This document shows, in pieces, positions 33,195 through 41,624 of a stretch of DNA of 58,572 nt. Made by a program: the position numbers and the translations under genes. The notes below the pieces were generated by a model. The model was not told the origin of the DNA and did no database searches. It saw nothing but the letters and a program-made list of their open reading frames with translations. Source of the stretch: Collimonas sp. OK412 (GTDB lineage Bacteria > Pseudomonadota > Gammaproteobacteria > Burkholderiales > Burkholderiaceae_D); contig NZ_FOLC01000027.1 in assembly GCF_900112135.1 (NCBI RefSeq), positions 1-58,572 on the forward strand, read 5' to 3'. How positions within the stretch are numbered: the first letter of the stretch is position 1; every line of letters starts with the position of its first letter.

Positions 33195-33806
33195 CTATAG
33201 GCATGCACCGGCCAGTGACAATTTCTCAGACATTTGCCGACGTGCTTCATCCACCGCCTGGGCCACTGCTTCCGAGCCGAATACCAGTCCCTGCAGCGGG
33301 AAAAAATGCACATCGCTGATGCCGATCGACGCCAGCGCATAGCGCAAGTACGGCGTCAGGAAGTCGGCCTGTTTCGCCCGTTCTCCCACATGGAAGCCGC
33401 CAGAGCTGACCAGTACAAAAGTCGCGCGGTCTTTCATCAGTCCGACCTTGCCTTGCGGCGTCGCGTGGAAACTGCGGTTGATGCGGATCACATGGTCGAT
33501 CCACAGCTTGAGCGCGGCGGGCACGGTGAAGTTATGCATCGGGGTGACGATGAACAACATGTCGTGCTGTTCCAGTTCGGCGATCAGGCGTTCCGACCAG
33601 TCGAATTCTTTCGCATCCGGCGCCGCTTGCGAAGTGACGGCAATGGCGTAGTCGCGGCCGATTGGCGGCAGGGGCGACTTCACCAGGTCGCGTTCGGTGA
33701 CCTGTACGTTGTCGATGCCCGATGCTGCAATCGCTTCCCTTGCGAGGCGGTAGCCATGGCTCGCATCGCTGTGCGGGCCGCTGTTCAATAACAGGATGCG
33801 CGTCAT
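33195..33806 (-). CDS. FMN-dependent NADH-azoreductase/quinone reductase (AzoR-like)
   Basis: A 203-residue flavodoxin-like protein. ILLLNSGPHSDASHGYRLAR is the phosphate loop, followed by MLFIVTPMHNFTVPAALKLW (PMHNFxxP flavin loop), VGLMKDRATFVLVSSGGFHV and YLRYALASIGI. It is normally a homodimer using NADH to reduce quinones or azo dyes. Its ATG overlaps the stop of the GNAT gene (ATGA), so they form a two-gene operon. Confidence 0.88.
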   Translation of the reverse strand: MTRILLLNSGPHSDASHGYRLAREAIAASGIDNVQVTERDLVKSPLPPIGRDYAIAVTSQAAPDAKEFDWSERLIAELEQHDMLFIVTPMHNFTVPAALKLWIDHVIRINRSFHATPQGKVGLMKDRATFVLVSSGGFHVGERAKQADFLTPYLRYALASIGISDVHFFPLQGLVFGSEAVAQAVDEARRQMSEKLSLAGACL

Positions 33807-34255
33807 GTGGTTGTTCCTTGTGTGAGTGGTTCGACAAAATGCATGCCCTTTGCAAGCAGCCCCTGCCGGAAATAAAAACGTTGCGCCAGCGCCATGTGCA
33901 GGCCGGTATCCAATACAAAATGTTTGCAGTGCAATGCGACGGCTTGTTGCCGTGCTGCCTGCAACAGGCGTTCGCCGAACCCGGAACGATGCAAGGAAGC
34001 CGTCACCACCAGGTCATCGACGTAGATGAAACGGCCGTAGAGCAGATTGTCTTGCAGCCGATAGCCGGCAAGGCCGACAATTGCGCCATCGCGCCATGCC
34101 GCAAGCAAGCGATATCCTTGCGCGCGTTGCTGCGCGATCTGTGCGCCGTATGCTGCGCGATCGCTCAGGTGCGGCCGCAATTCCTTCATCACCGGGAACG
34201 ACGCCTCCACCTCTACGTCGCTTTCAATGTGTCTTATTTCTACCTGGGACTGCAT
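33803..34255 (-). CDS. GNAT-family N-acetyltransferase
   Basis: A 150-residue acetyltransferase. The acetyl-CoA motif is DDLVVTASLHRSGFGERLLQ (V-x-x-x-x-R-x-x-G-x-G/A), after YRLLAAWRDGAIVGLAGYRL, and it ends with LAQRFYFRQGLLAKGMHF. The ATG at 34255 has GGAGAAATGC upstream; a TTG at 34267 is less likely. It is translationally coupled to the azoreductase. The substrate is unknown. Confidence 0.85.
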   Translation of the reverse strand: MQSQVEIRHIESDVEVEASFPVMKELRPHLSDRAAYGAQIAQQRAQGYRLLAAWRDGAIVGLAGYRLQDNLLYGRFIYVDDLVVTASLHRSGFGERLLQAARQQAVALHCKHFVLDTGLHMALAQRFYFRQGLLAKGMHFVEPLTQGTTT

Positions 34256-34331
34256 GCATTTCTCCAAAAAATTGGCGCCGTTCTATCGTTGTGCCGATGG
34301 AGCGAGGGCGAGCCGCTGTACGCGTTGCGGT

Positions 34332-35087
34332 TTATCGAGCCGCTTGCGATTTGCTGAACCACGCCGCGAACCCCATGTCGCCGAGGCGTGCATCGCCGGC
34401 TGGGGTCAGCGATTGATCGTCGATCTGGGCACCGTAGTACGCGGCGCCGGCATCCGCGACGACGATGCGTTTGTCGCCCAGGGCGTCCAGGTAGCGTGTC
34501 ATCAAATCGGCGAGCCCGACCTTCTCGGGCCCGGCTGCATCGAATGTGCCGTTGATCGGCTGCATCAGCGCCGTGTCCGATACGATGGCCGCGATGTCGT
34601 CCGATGAAATCGGCTGCACCAGCGCCGGCGACAGGCGGATCTGGTTGCCGACCGTGCCGGATTGGGCGATGCCGCCGAGGAATTCGAAGAACTGCGTGGA
34701 GCGCACGATGGTGTACGGCACCTTCGATGCCTTGACCAGGTTTTCCTGCGCCATCTTGGCGCGGAAGTAGCCGCTGCCGAGCATGCGTTCGGTGCCCACG
34801 ACCGACAGCGCGATATGGTGTTTGACGCCGGCGGCCTGCTCCGCGGCGAGCAGGTTGCGGCCGGATGTCTCAAAGAATGCGAGCACCGCCTTGTCTTCGA
34901 ACGACGGGGAGTTGCTCAGGTCGATGACGACCTGAGCGCCTTTGACCGCGTCCGCCAATCCCTTGCCGGTCAATGTGTCGAGGCCGGTGCTTGGCGAGCC
35001 GGCCACGATGTCGTAACCGAGCTGGCGCAGGTTGGCGGCGACTTTCGATCCGATCAGGCCGCTGCCGCCGATGATGAGGATTTTCAT
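34332..35087 (-). CDS. SDR-family NAD(P)-binding protein (atypical, NmrA-like)
   Basis: A 251-residue protein: KILIIGGSGLIGSKVAANLR Rossmann loop, ADAVKGAQVVIDLSNSPSFE, HHIALSVVGTERMLGSGYFR, KVPYTIVRSTQFFEFL and TFDAAGPEKVGLADLM. It lacks the YxxxK pair. AAGGTATCGC precedes the ATG. It lies downstream of the CMD-family gene and on the same strand, so they may be one transcript with a redox role. Confidence 0.85.
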   Translation of the reverse strand: MKILIIGGSGLIGSKVAANLRQLGYDIVAGSPSTGLDTLTGKGLADAVKGAQVVIDLSNSPSFEDKAVLAFFETSGRNLLAAEQAAGVKHHIALSVVGTERMLGSGYFRAKMAQENLVKASKVPYTIVRSTQFFEFLGGIAQSGTVGNQIRLSPALVQPISSDDIAAIVSDTALMQPINGTFDAAGPEKVGLADLMTRYLDALGDKRIVVADAGAAYYGAQIDDQSLTPAGDARLGDMGFAAWFSKSQAAR

Positions 35088-35158
35088 GCGATACCTTTCA
35101 AGGTGTGCCCATCAGCGGGCGACAGGTTGGCGAGCCGAATTGCAGAAGCTGCCGATAA

Positions 35159-35596
35159 TTACTCCGGCATCTTGCGGAACGCGATGGCAAAGCGGTTCCA
35201 GCTGTTGATCGAGGTCACGAGCAATGTCAGTTCGACCAGTTCGGTATCGGTGAAATGCGGGCGGACTGCTTCCCACACCGCATCCGGCACGTGGTTTTGC
35301 GAAACCAGCGTCAGCGATTCGGTCCATTCCAGCGCGGCGCGCTCGCGTTCGCTGAAGAACGGCGTTTCGCGCCATGCCGCGACGGTAGCCATGCGGCGTT
35401 CCGATTCACCAGCCTTGCGGGCGTCGGTAACGTGCATGTCGAGGCAGAATGCGCAGCCGTTGATCTGCGATGCGCGCAGGCGGACAAGTTCCTTGAGCAG
35501 GATGTCCAGCGAGCTTTTGTTGATCTGGTTTTCAACGCCGATCAATGCCTTGATGGCGTCTTTGCCGGCACTGTAGAAATCGAGGCGGTTTTGCAT
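35159..35596 (-). CDS. Carboxymuconolactone decarboxylase family (AhpD-like) protein
   Basis: A 145-residue all-helical protein. The CxxC redox pair occurs in QINGCAFCLDMHVTDARKAG, with the nearby Glu/His relay, typical of AhpD-like proteins of the CMD family. ALEWTESLTLV and LVELTLLVTSINSWNRFAIA complete the fold. A strong AAGGAGCTTCAA site precedes the ATG. It is divergent from a MocR-type regulator, which probably controls it, and it likely functions as an alkylhydroperoxidase-type thiol protein. Confidence 0.88.
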   Translation of the reverse strand: MQNRLDFYSAGKDAIKALIGVENQINKSSLDILLKELVRLRASQINGCAFCLDMHVTDARKAGESERRMATVAAWRETPFFSERERAALEWTESLTLVSQNHVPDAVWEAVRPHFTDTELVELTLLVTSINSWNRFAIAFRKMPE

Positions 35597-35668
35597 TTGA
35601 AGCTCCTTGGTCAGGTGAATCGAAGTGAATGAATCGGTGTTTGCTTGAGAAGTAGTATGCGAGAATCA

Positions 35669-35688
35669 TGGCCATATCAGAAGGGCCA
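35669..35688. promoter_or_regulatory. Candidate MocR-type operator
   Basis: TGGCC-ATATCAGAAG-GGCCA is an inverted repeat with 5-bp arms and a one-turn centre spacing, 24 bases before the regulator ATG and in the divergent gap with the AhpD-like gene. Confidence 0.4.
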
Positions 35689-35711
35689 AGAAATTGAAAA
35701 AGGACTAGTCC

Positions 35712-37139
35712 ATGAAAACCGCCAAGCCTGACCTGGACCTGCAGGTCGACCGCACCCTGGAATTGCCCATGTACCTGCAGATATGCCAGCGTTTCAAGAC
35801 CGCGATCGAGCAGGGAAACCTGCGTGCGGGGGATCGCGTGCCGGCAGTGCGGGCGCTGGCGACCGAACTTAACCTGGCGCGCGGCACGGTGGAAATGGCT
35901 TATCGGATCCTGGCGGACGAGGGATATCTGCAGGTCAGGGGCGCGGCCGGCACCGTGGTATCGCCGTCCTTGCCGCCGCCGGCTGTCCTCAAGCCGCAGG
36001 CAGCCGTGGCCGGACAAGCGCATGCGGTCATCGTCGAGCACGACGGCAAGGCGCCGAAGCCGCTGCAGATGGGTCTGCCTGCGCTCGACGCATTTCCGCG
36101 CAAGGTGTGGAACCGGCTGGTCGGGCATCGCCTGCGCGGCAGCGAACCGGCGCGGCTGGCTTATCCCGACCCTGCCGGTTACGACCGTTTGCGTGAAAGG
36201 ATTGCCACTTACCTGGGCGTCTCGCGCGGCGTGACCTGCCTGCCGGAGCAGGTGTTCGTCACGACCGGCTTGCGCGACACGCTGGAACTGACGTTCAGCA
36301 GCCTTTCCACCGCCGGCGATGCGTTATGGTTCGAAGATCCCGGCTACATCTTTGCGCGCCTGTTCCTGCAGAATGCGGCGCTCAAGGTGGTGCCGGTGCC
36401 CGTCGATGAACACGGGTTGATGGTCGAAGCCGGCAAGCGCCTCAGTCCGTATGCAAAATTTGCGATCGTTACGCCGTCGCACCAAAGCCCGCTCGGCGTG
36501 ACGCTGTCGCTGGAACGCCGGATGGCGCTGCTGGAATGGGCCAGCAAGGCCGGCAGCTGGATTATCGAAGATGACTACGATAGCGAGTTCCGTTACCAGG
36601 GGCGGCCGCTGCCGGCGCTGAAAAGCCTGGACCGCAATGATCGCGTCATCTACAGCGGCACCTTCAGCAAGGCGATGTTTCCTGGATTAAGGCTGGCTTA
36701 TGTGGTGGCGCCGGCCAGTGCGGTTGCACGCTTCCAGGCCGCATCCTACAACTTGAAGGCAGGCTGCCCATACCTGTTCCAGGCAGGCGTCGCCGACTTT
36801 ATCGCGGAAGGCCATTTCTCAAGGCACTTGAAAAAAATGCGCTTGTTGTACGCAGAACGCCGTGCGGTGACGTCACGCGTTTTCCAGGAAATACTGGGCG
36901 ACCGGATACGGATCGATTTGCAGCCGGGCGGCCTGCACATACTGGCGCAGCTGGCCGATCGCGAAGACGACGTTGCGCTGGCAGGCCATGCGCAGGCTGC
37001 CGGTTTGGGCGTGCATCCTTTGTCGCGCTGGTACATCGATGCAAAGCCGCGGCAGGGATTGCTGCTGGGCTTTGCCAATGTCATCGATGAGAAGGAGGCA
37101 AGGCGCCTGGCGCTGAAACTGAAGCAGGCGATGGCATAA
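35712..37139 (+). CDS. MocR/PdxR-type GntR regulator with aminotransferase domain
   Basis: A 475-residue fusion. The N-terminal GntR winged helix (ELPMYLQICQRFKTAIEQGN, LARGTVEMAYRILADEGYLQ) is joined by a linker to a fold-type I aminotransferase domain: YPDPAGYDRLRERIATYLGV, VTTGLRDTLEL, YSGTFSKAMFPGLRLAYVV, with the PLP Lys in SGTFSK, and FRYQGRPLPALKSLD. PLP binding normally makes these regulators respond to an amino compound or PLP itself. The probable target is the divergent AhpD-like gene. Confidence 0.9.
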   Translation: MKTAKPDLDLQVDRTLELPMYLQICQRFKTAIEQGNLRAGDRVPAVRALATELNLARGTVEMAYRILADEGYLQVRGAAGTVVSPSLPPPAVLKPQAAVAGQAHAVIVEHDGKAPKPLQMGLPALDAFPRKVWNRLVGHRLRGSEPARLAYPDPAGYDRLRERIATYLGVSRGVTCLPEQVFVTTGLRDTLELTFSSLSTAGDALWFEDPGYIFARLFLQNAALKVVPVPVDEHGLMVEAGKRLSPYAKFAIVTPSHQSPLGVTLSLERRMALLEWASKAGSWIIEDDYDSEFRYQGRPLPALKSLDRNDRVIYSGTFSKAMFPGLRLAYVVAPASAVARFQAASYNLKAGCPYLFQAGVADFIAEGHFSRHLKKMRLLYAERRAVTSRVFQEILGDRIRIDLQPGGLHILAQLADREDDVALAGHAQAAGLGVHPLSRWYIDAKPRQGLLLGFANVIDEKEARRLALKLKQAMA

Positions 37140-37188
37140 CGCCGCGCCGGCGCCTGAAGCCGGTCTTTTCAATTTTTACCGGCGGCTG

Positions 37189-38478
37189 TCATTGCGGGCA
37201 AGGCACGCCGGCCGGCGCCGCCTGCACGGGCCTTGGGAAAAAGCGCAAGGCGGTCAACGCGCATGCGCTGCCCAGCAGCCACACTGCAGGCCAGCTGCCG
37301 AACGTGAGGATGTGCGGGATCGCCAGCGGCGTCAGGAAACACATCACGAACACGCTGGTGTTCGCCATGCCCAGCGCCGTGCCGGCGCTGCGGGCGCCGG
37401 CGATGGTCGCCAGCTCGGTGTAGGCAACGCCATGCCAGGCGGAGACGCTGACGCCGGTCAGCACCAGCATGGCGATCAGCAGCGTCGCCATCACCGGGCC
37501 GACGCTGGGCAACTGGCCGGCCAGCGTCACCAGCGCTGCCAGCGCAGCGAAGGCGACGGCGCTGGCGATGGTGCAGAAACGCAGGAATTCGCGCCGGTTG
37601 CGCTTGCGGTCGGTCCAGCGGCCGCTCCATACGCGCATGGCCATGGCGCCGCATTGCAGGGTCGCCATGGCGACGGTGATGGCGGCGATGCCGGCGTGGC
37701 TGAAATCGTGCAGGAATACGGTGCCGAAGGACAGGATCGCGAACTGTGGGGCGCACAGGATGCCGATGGCGGCGACGATGCGCCACAGCTGGCGATCCTT
37801 CAATGGCGCCGGCGTTGATGGATGCTGGGCCGCATGCGCTTTGTCTGCGCCGGTTGCGGCTGGCTCGTACAGCCAGAGCCAGGTGAAAAACAGCGTCACT
37901 GCGCAGAACAAGGCGAGTACGCCGTACGCGGCGGCAAAGCCGGCATGCGCGGTCAGCGCCGGCAGGATCAGGGCGCCGGTGGCGCCGCCCAGCGGCACCG
38001 CGGTCTGGCGGATGCTCATCGCCATGCCGCGTTCTTCTTCGCCGAACCAGGTCATCACCGCGCGGCCGCTGGAGCCGTTGACGCTGCCGCCAAGCAGGCC
38101 GACCAGCAGCAGGCCGGCGCCAAGCAGCGGCAGGCCCGGCACATGGCCCGGGACGGGCGCAACAAACAAAGCCATCAAGGCTAGCGCCACCGCGGTAGCG
38201 GCCAGGCCGGACAACAGCACCGGACGGTCGCCCCAGCGGTCGGTCAGCAAGCCCCAGGGCAGCTCGCTTAAAGCGATGCCGAGACCCATCAGGCCCAGCA
38301 CCAGTCCCAGTTCTGCATTGCCCAGGTGGTAACCCGAGCGTATCAGGACGGCAGTGGTCGGAATGCCGCTGAAGGCGGCTGAAAAGCTGGCGTTGGCGGC
38401 GACGCCGACGCCCAGCACCTTCCAGCGATGGCGACGATTATTAGATGTTGCATTGGCGGCAATAGCGGATAAGGCCAT
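37189..38478 (-). CDS. MFS transporter
   Basis: A 429-residue, 12-helix major facilitator. The loop 2-3 motif is LLTDRWGDRPVLLSG and the loop 8-9 counterpart is GRWTDRKRNRREFL. AGGAGAATCAAG precedes the ATG at 38478. It is divergent from a LysR gene with a strong palindrome between them, so it is probably induced by that regulator. The substrate is unknown. Confidence 0.88.
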   Translation of the reverse strand: MALSAIAANATSNNRRHRWKVLGVGVAANASFSAAFSGIPTTAVLIRSGYHLGNAELGLVLGLMGLGIALSELPWGLLTDRWGDRPVLLSGLAATAVALALMALFVAPVPGHVPGLPLLGAGLLLVGLLGGSVNGSSGRAVMTWFGEEERGMAMSIRQTAVPLGGATGALILPALTAHAGFAAAYGVLALFCAVTLFFTWLWLYEPAATGADKAHAAQHPSTPAPLKDRQLWRIVAAIGILCAPQFAILSFGTVFLHDFSHAGIAAITVAMATLQCGAMAMRVWSGRWTDRKRNRREFLRFCTIASAVAFAALAALVTLAGQLPSVGPVMATLLIAMLVLTGVSVSAWHGVAYTELATIAGARSAGTALGMANTSVFVMCFLTPLAIPHILTFGSWPAVWLLGSACALTALRFFPRPVQAAPAGVPCPQ

Positions 38479-38534
38479 CTTGATTCTCCTGTAACGATAT
38501 GCGCTGGCTATGTGCCGATTTATGCGCTTGCGGC

Positions 38535-38557
38535 AAGTATCGCTTTGCGCGATACTT
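38535..38557. promoter_or_regulatory. Strong palindromic operator between MFS and LysR genes
   Basis: AAGTATCGC-TTTGC-GCGATACTT is a perfect 9-bp inverted repeat with a 5-base centre, lying midway in the divergent intergenic gap. LysR proteins bind such dyads, so this is likely the regulator's recognition site. Confidence 0.65.
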
Positions 38558-38609
38558 TTGAATATCAGATAGTTTCGAATTAACAGTTTTGAAAAACAGG
38601 ATGGTTGCC

Positions 38610-39527
38610 ATGCGACAAATCAGTTTTGACCTCGACGTGCTGCGCACCTTTACCACCGGCATCGACCTTGGCAGCTACGCCAAGGCCGCCGATCGCCTGG
38701 GCCGCTCCACCTCGGCCGTGAGCGCCCAGCTGAAGAAGCTGGAGGAGCAGGCCGGCGCGCCGATTTTCCGCAAAGCCGGGCGCGGCCTGGCACTGACCGA
38801 AGCCGGCCAGACCCTGCTGGGTTATGCGCGCCGTTTGCTCGACCTCAACGACGAAACCGCCAGCGCGGTGCGCGGCGTCGAGCTGGAAGGGGAGGTAAAG
38901 CTGGGCCTGCAGGAAGATTTCGGCGAAGCGGTGCTGTCGGATGTGCTGGGGCGTTTCATGCGCGCCCATCCGAAGGTGCGGGTCGAAGTCTGCGTCGCGC
39001 GCAGCTCGGAATTGCGCGAGCGCGTGACCTTGGGCCGGATTGACCTGGCGCTGCTGTGGGAGGGCGGCGCGCCGGCGCTGAATGCGCAGCGGGTCGCCGA
39101 CCTGCCTCTATGCTGGATCGGCCCCGCGCAGGATGGCCTGGCCTGGAACGGACAAGCGGGCGGCCAGCATGACGCCGGTTCGCCATTGTCGCTGGTATTG
39201 CTGGATGCGCCTTGCATGCTGCGCGATATCGCCTCGAATACGCTGGACGCCGCCGGCATCGCCTGGCGCCACGCCTTCACCAGTGCCAGCCTGTCCGCGC
39301 TGTGGGCGGCATCGGCGGCGGGACTGGGCCTGACCGTGCGCACGCCGGTCGGCCTGCCGGCCAGCCTGCGCATCATCGAGCCGCAAGCGGCCGGCTTGCC
39401 TACGCTGCCGCAGATCGGCTTGTCCCTATACAGGGCGCAAACGATGGCGGGGCCGGCGGTGAACCGGCTGGAGGAACTGCTGCTGCAGGCGGTGCACGAA
39501 ACCATCCGCAGGGTCACGGCGGCCTGA
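38610..39527 (+). CDS. LysR-family transcriptional regulator
   Basis: A 305-residue protein: FDLDVLRTFTTGIDLGSYAK, AADRLGRSTSAVSAQLKKLE winged helix, and GEVKLGLQEDFGEAVLSDVL starting the effector domain. The ATG at 38610 has AGGATGG upstream; earlier in-frame starts (ATG 38601, TTG 38589) are less supported. It is divergent from the MFS gene. Confidence 0.88.
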   Translation: MRQISFDLDVLRTFTTGIDLGSYAKAADRLGRSTSAVSAQLKKLEEQAGAPIFRKAGRGLALTEAGQTLLGYARRLLDLNDETASAVRGVELEGEVKLGLQEDFGEAVLSDVLGRFMRAHPKVRVEVCVARSSELRERVTLGRIDLALLWEGGAPALNAQRVADLPLCWIGPAQDGLAWNGQAGGQHDAGSPLSLVLLDAPCMLRDIASNTLDAAGIAWRHAFTSASLSALWAASAAGLGLTVRTPVGLPASLRIIEPQAAGLPTLPQIGLSLYRAQTMAGPAVNRLEELLLQAVHETIRRVTAA

Positions 39528-39598
39528 CCGGTTGCGAGCGCCCCAGCCATCCTACGGCTGGCCGCTGCACTGGCCTGGCGCCGGATATTGCAGCCGGT

Positions 39599-40549
39599 TT
39601 AAAGCGGCGTCACCGGGATGCAGAGATCGCACTCGAATGTGCCGGTCTTGTCGTCGCAGGCGGCGTCGACCGGGTAGTACTCGAAGAACGGGCGGGTGTC
39701 GAGCTGCATGCCGCTGGCCGGCAGCCAGTCGCGCAGCAGGCGGGTCCAGGTTGCACCGATGTCGCCGCCGGTGCCGCTGTAGCGGGTCACCGCATAACTG
39801 CCGCCTGGAACGGTGGTGGTGAACGATTTGCCGCTGGCGACAAAGTCGTCCGGCACTTCGACGCCGGCGTCGTAGCGGCACTTGTCAGAGCTGGCGATGC
39901 CCGGGTCGTCGTGGCTGATGCCGTAGCGCGGGCGGCCGAACAGGTTATTGGTTTCCATCCATGGGCTGACAGTCTCCACCCAGAATTCCGCGATCGGATG
40001 GCCATAGGGGCCGATGTAGCGCATGTAAGCGATTTTGGTGGCTTGGCGCTGGACGATTTTGACTTTCATGGGAATCTCCGTCATGTCTGTTTGGGAGTTT
40101 CCATGATGGTCCGCACTGCGTTTGTTTTCCTGATCCTGCTTGCGATGCGGCTGACCAGGATTGCTGTTGCGGCCAGCCGCAAGCTGCGCGGCCCAGCGGT
40201 CCGCCTGTCCCTGGCGCCACTCGCTGGCGGTGCAGCCGAACCTGGTCTTGAACGCGCGCGCAAACGCTTCGGCGGAACCGAAACCTACCGCGAGCGCGAT
40301 TTCCAGCACCGGCACGGCGGGCTGGCCGATCAGCCGCAACGCCGCCATTTCCAGCCGGCGCCGGCGCAGGTAATCGCCCAGGGTTTCGCCCATCCAGGCC
40401 GAGAACAGGCGGTGAAAATGAAACGCGGAAAAATGGGCGACTTCGGCCAGCGTGCTTAGTTCGAGCGTCTGGTCGATATGGCGGTCGATATGCTCGATCA
40501 CCTTGTGCATGCGCCTGGCGTAGGCTGCCTGGTTTTCCTGGGATGTCAT
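39599..40549 (-). CDS. AraC-type regulator with GyrI-like effector domain
   Basis: A 316-residue protein. The AraC HTH pair is at residues 10-110 (VIEHIDRHIDQTLELSTLAE, AHFSAFHFHRLFSAWMGETL, IALAVGFGSAEAFARAFKTR). A Gln/Arg/Asn-rich linker follows, then a GyrI-like domain of about 155 residues (KVKIVQRQATKIAYMRYIGP, YDAGVEVPDDFV, GGSYAVTRYSG, FFEYYP). The GyrI domain binds small hydrophobic ligands, as in Rob and SoxS-related regulators. The frame is open through both domains, so this is one protein. The start ATG at 40549 is unambiguous from the domain start. A truncated MFS gene lies just upstream. Confidence 0.85.
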   Translation of the reverse strand: MTSQENQAAYARRMHKVIEHIDRHIDQTLELSTLAEVAHFSAFHFHRLFSAWMGETLGDYLRRRRLEMAALRLIGQPAVPVLEIALAVGFGSAEAFARAFKTRFGCTASEWRQGQADRWAAQLAAGRNSNPGQPHRKQDQENKRSADHHGNSQTDMTEIPMKVKIVQRQATKIAYMRYIGPYGHPIAEFWVETVSPWMETNNLFGRPRYGISHDDPGIASSDKCRYDAGVEVPDDFVASGKSFTTTVPGGSYAVTRYSGTGGDIGATWTRLLRDWLPASGMQLDTRPFFEYYPVDAACDDKTGTFECDLCIPVTPL

Positions 40550-40587
40550 GGCTGATCCGGTATCCGTTGCTTGTCCCAGCCGCAATC

Positions 40588-40791
40588 TTAGTCCGAGCCT
40601 TGGCCATGCGCCACTGCTTTCTGGCGCGGCATATGGCGCAGGCTCGTCGCCCAGAACAGCAGGGCCGTCAGGCTGACGGCAGCGCCGAGCAGGCACACGC
40701 CGTTCCATCCGGCGGCGGCATAGGCGCTGGTCGAGGCGATGGCGCCCAGGCCGCTGCCCACCGCATAGAAAATCATGTAGCAGGTGACCAG
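40588..40791 (-). pseudogene. C-terminal fragment of an MFS transporter
   Basis: The frame reads LVTCYMIFYAVGSGLGAIAS, TSAYAAAGWNGVCLLGAAVS, LTALLFWATSLRHMPRQ, the last two helices of an MFS drug/arabinose-type permease, and ends normally at 40588. Immediately upstream is an in-frame TAG (40792-40794) and unrelated sequence, so the first ten helices are gone. It is a deletion remnant, upstream of the AraC gene. Confidence 0.75.
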
Positions 40792-40841
40792 CTAGGGTGG
40801 TGCGCAAGGTCGGCAGCAAGCAGGGCGGCCGACTGCGTTTG

Positions 40842-41474
40842 TCAAAGCACGGCTTTCGGCAGATGCCAGCCGTATGAGACCGCGGCCAGGCGCAGGGTGA
40901 AGCAGGCGGCTCCGCCAAGCAAGGCGGCGGGACCTGGTGCCATGCCAAGGCGGCGCGCGGCCAGTACCGAAAAAGCGCCGAAGAAAGCCGCGGTGGCGTA
41001 GATGTCCGTTTGCAGCACAGCCGGCACGCGCGCCAGCAAGATGTCGCGCACCACGCCGCCGCCCACTCCGGTGACCGTGCCCATCAGCATGGCGACGAAT
41101 GGCCGGATGCCGAACAGGACGGCTTTTTCCACGCCCGCCACGGCGAACAGGGCCAGGCCGGCGGCGTCCAGCACCAGGACCAGCGTCGCCGGGAAACCCT
41201 GCACCGTCGAATGGAACACAAAGGTCAGCAGGCCGGCCAGGAAGGTCAGCACCGGGTAGCGCCAGTCGCGGATGGCGTTCGGTGGCGCGGCGCCTATCAG
41301 CAGGTCGCGTATGACGCCGCCTCCAAGCGCCGCGACGAAGGAAATCACCATCACCCCAAGCAAGTCGAGACCGCCGCGCATTGCGCTCAGGGCGCCTTCG
41401 ATTGCAAACACCAGGGTGCCGGCCAGGTCGGCTGCCAGCACGATGGTTTCGGTCTTCAGCTTTATCCTGTTCAT
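40842..41474 (-). CDS. TRIC-like/YicG (UPF0126) membrane protein
   Basis: A 210-residue, seven-helix protein of the family with two repeated UPF0126 domains: LAGTLVFAIEGALSAMRGGL with VAALGGGVIRDLLIG, and LDAAGLALFAVAGVEKAVLF with GTVTGVGGGVVRDILL. Bacterial TRIC channels conduct monovalent cations as trimers. The ATG at 41474 (MNRIKLK) has only a weak AGGCG site; 30 upstream codons are open but unlikely. Its physiological role is unknown. Confidence 0.88.
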   Translation of the reverse strand: MNRIKLKTETIVLAADLAGTLVFAIEGALSAMRGGLDLLGVMVISFVAALGGGVIRDLLIGAAPPNAIRDWRYPVLTFLAGLLTFVFHSTVQGFPATLVLVLDAAGLALFAVAGVEKAVLFGIRPFVAMLMGTVTGVGGGVVRDILLARVPAVLQTDIYATAAFFGAFSVLAARRLGMAPGPAALLGGAACFTLRLAAVSYGWHLPKAVL

Positions 41475-41555
41475 TGACGGCGGCGCCTGTTTTGTGATGG
41501 GTGCAGGCAAGCTATATCGAAATATCCGGGACGTCAATCCGCGGCGTAAACGAGA

Positions 41556-41614
41556 ACGGGGCACAGCTCACGCTGTACCCCGTGGTTGAAGCGCAGGCTG
41601 CGGCTTGCCGCAGC
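41556..41614 (-). terminator. Tandem hairpins downstream of the peptide transporter operon
   Basis: ACGGGGCACAGC (41556-41567) pairs with 41572-41583 with one mismatch, and GCTGCGGC (41597-41604) pairs with GCCGCAGC (41607-41614). Both lie just past the ATPase stop at 41625, so on the minus strand they probably end the operon mRNA. No strong T-run follows. Confidence 0.55.
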
Positions 41615-41624
41615 TGCCCGTCCG

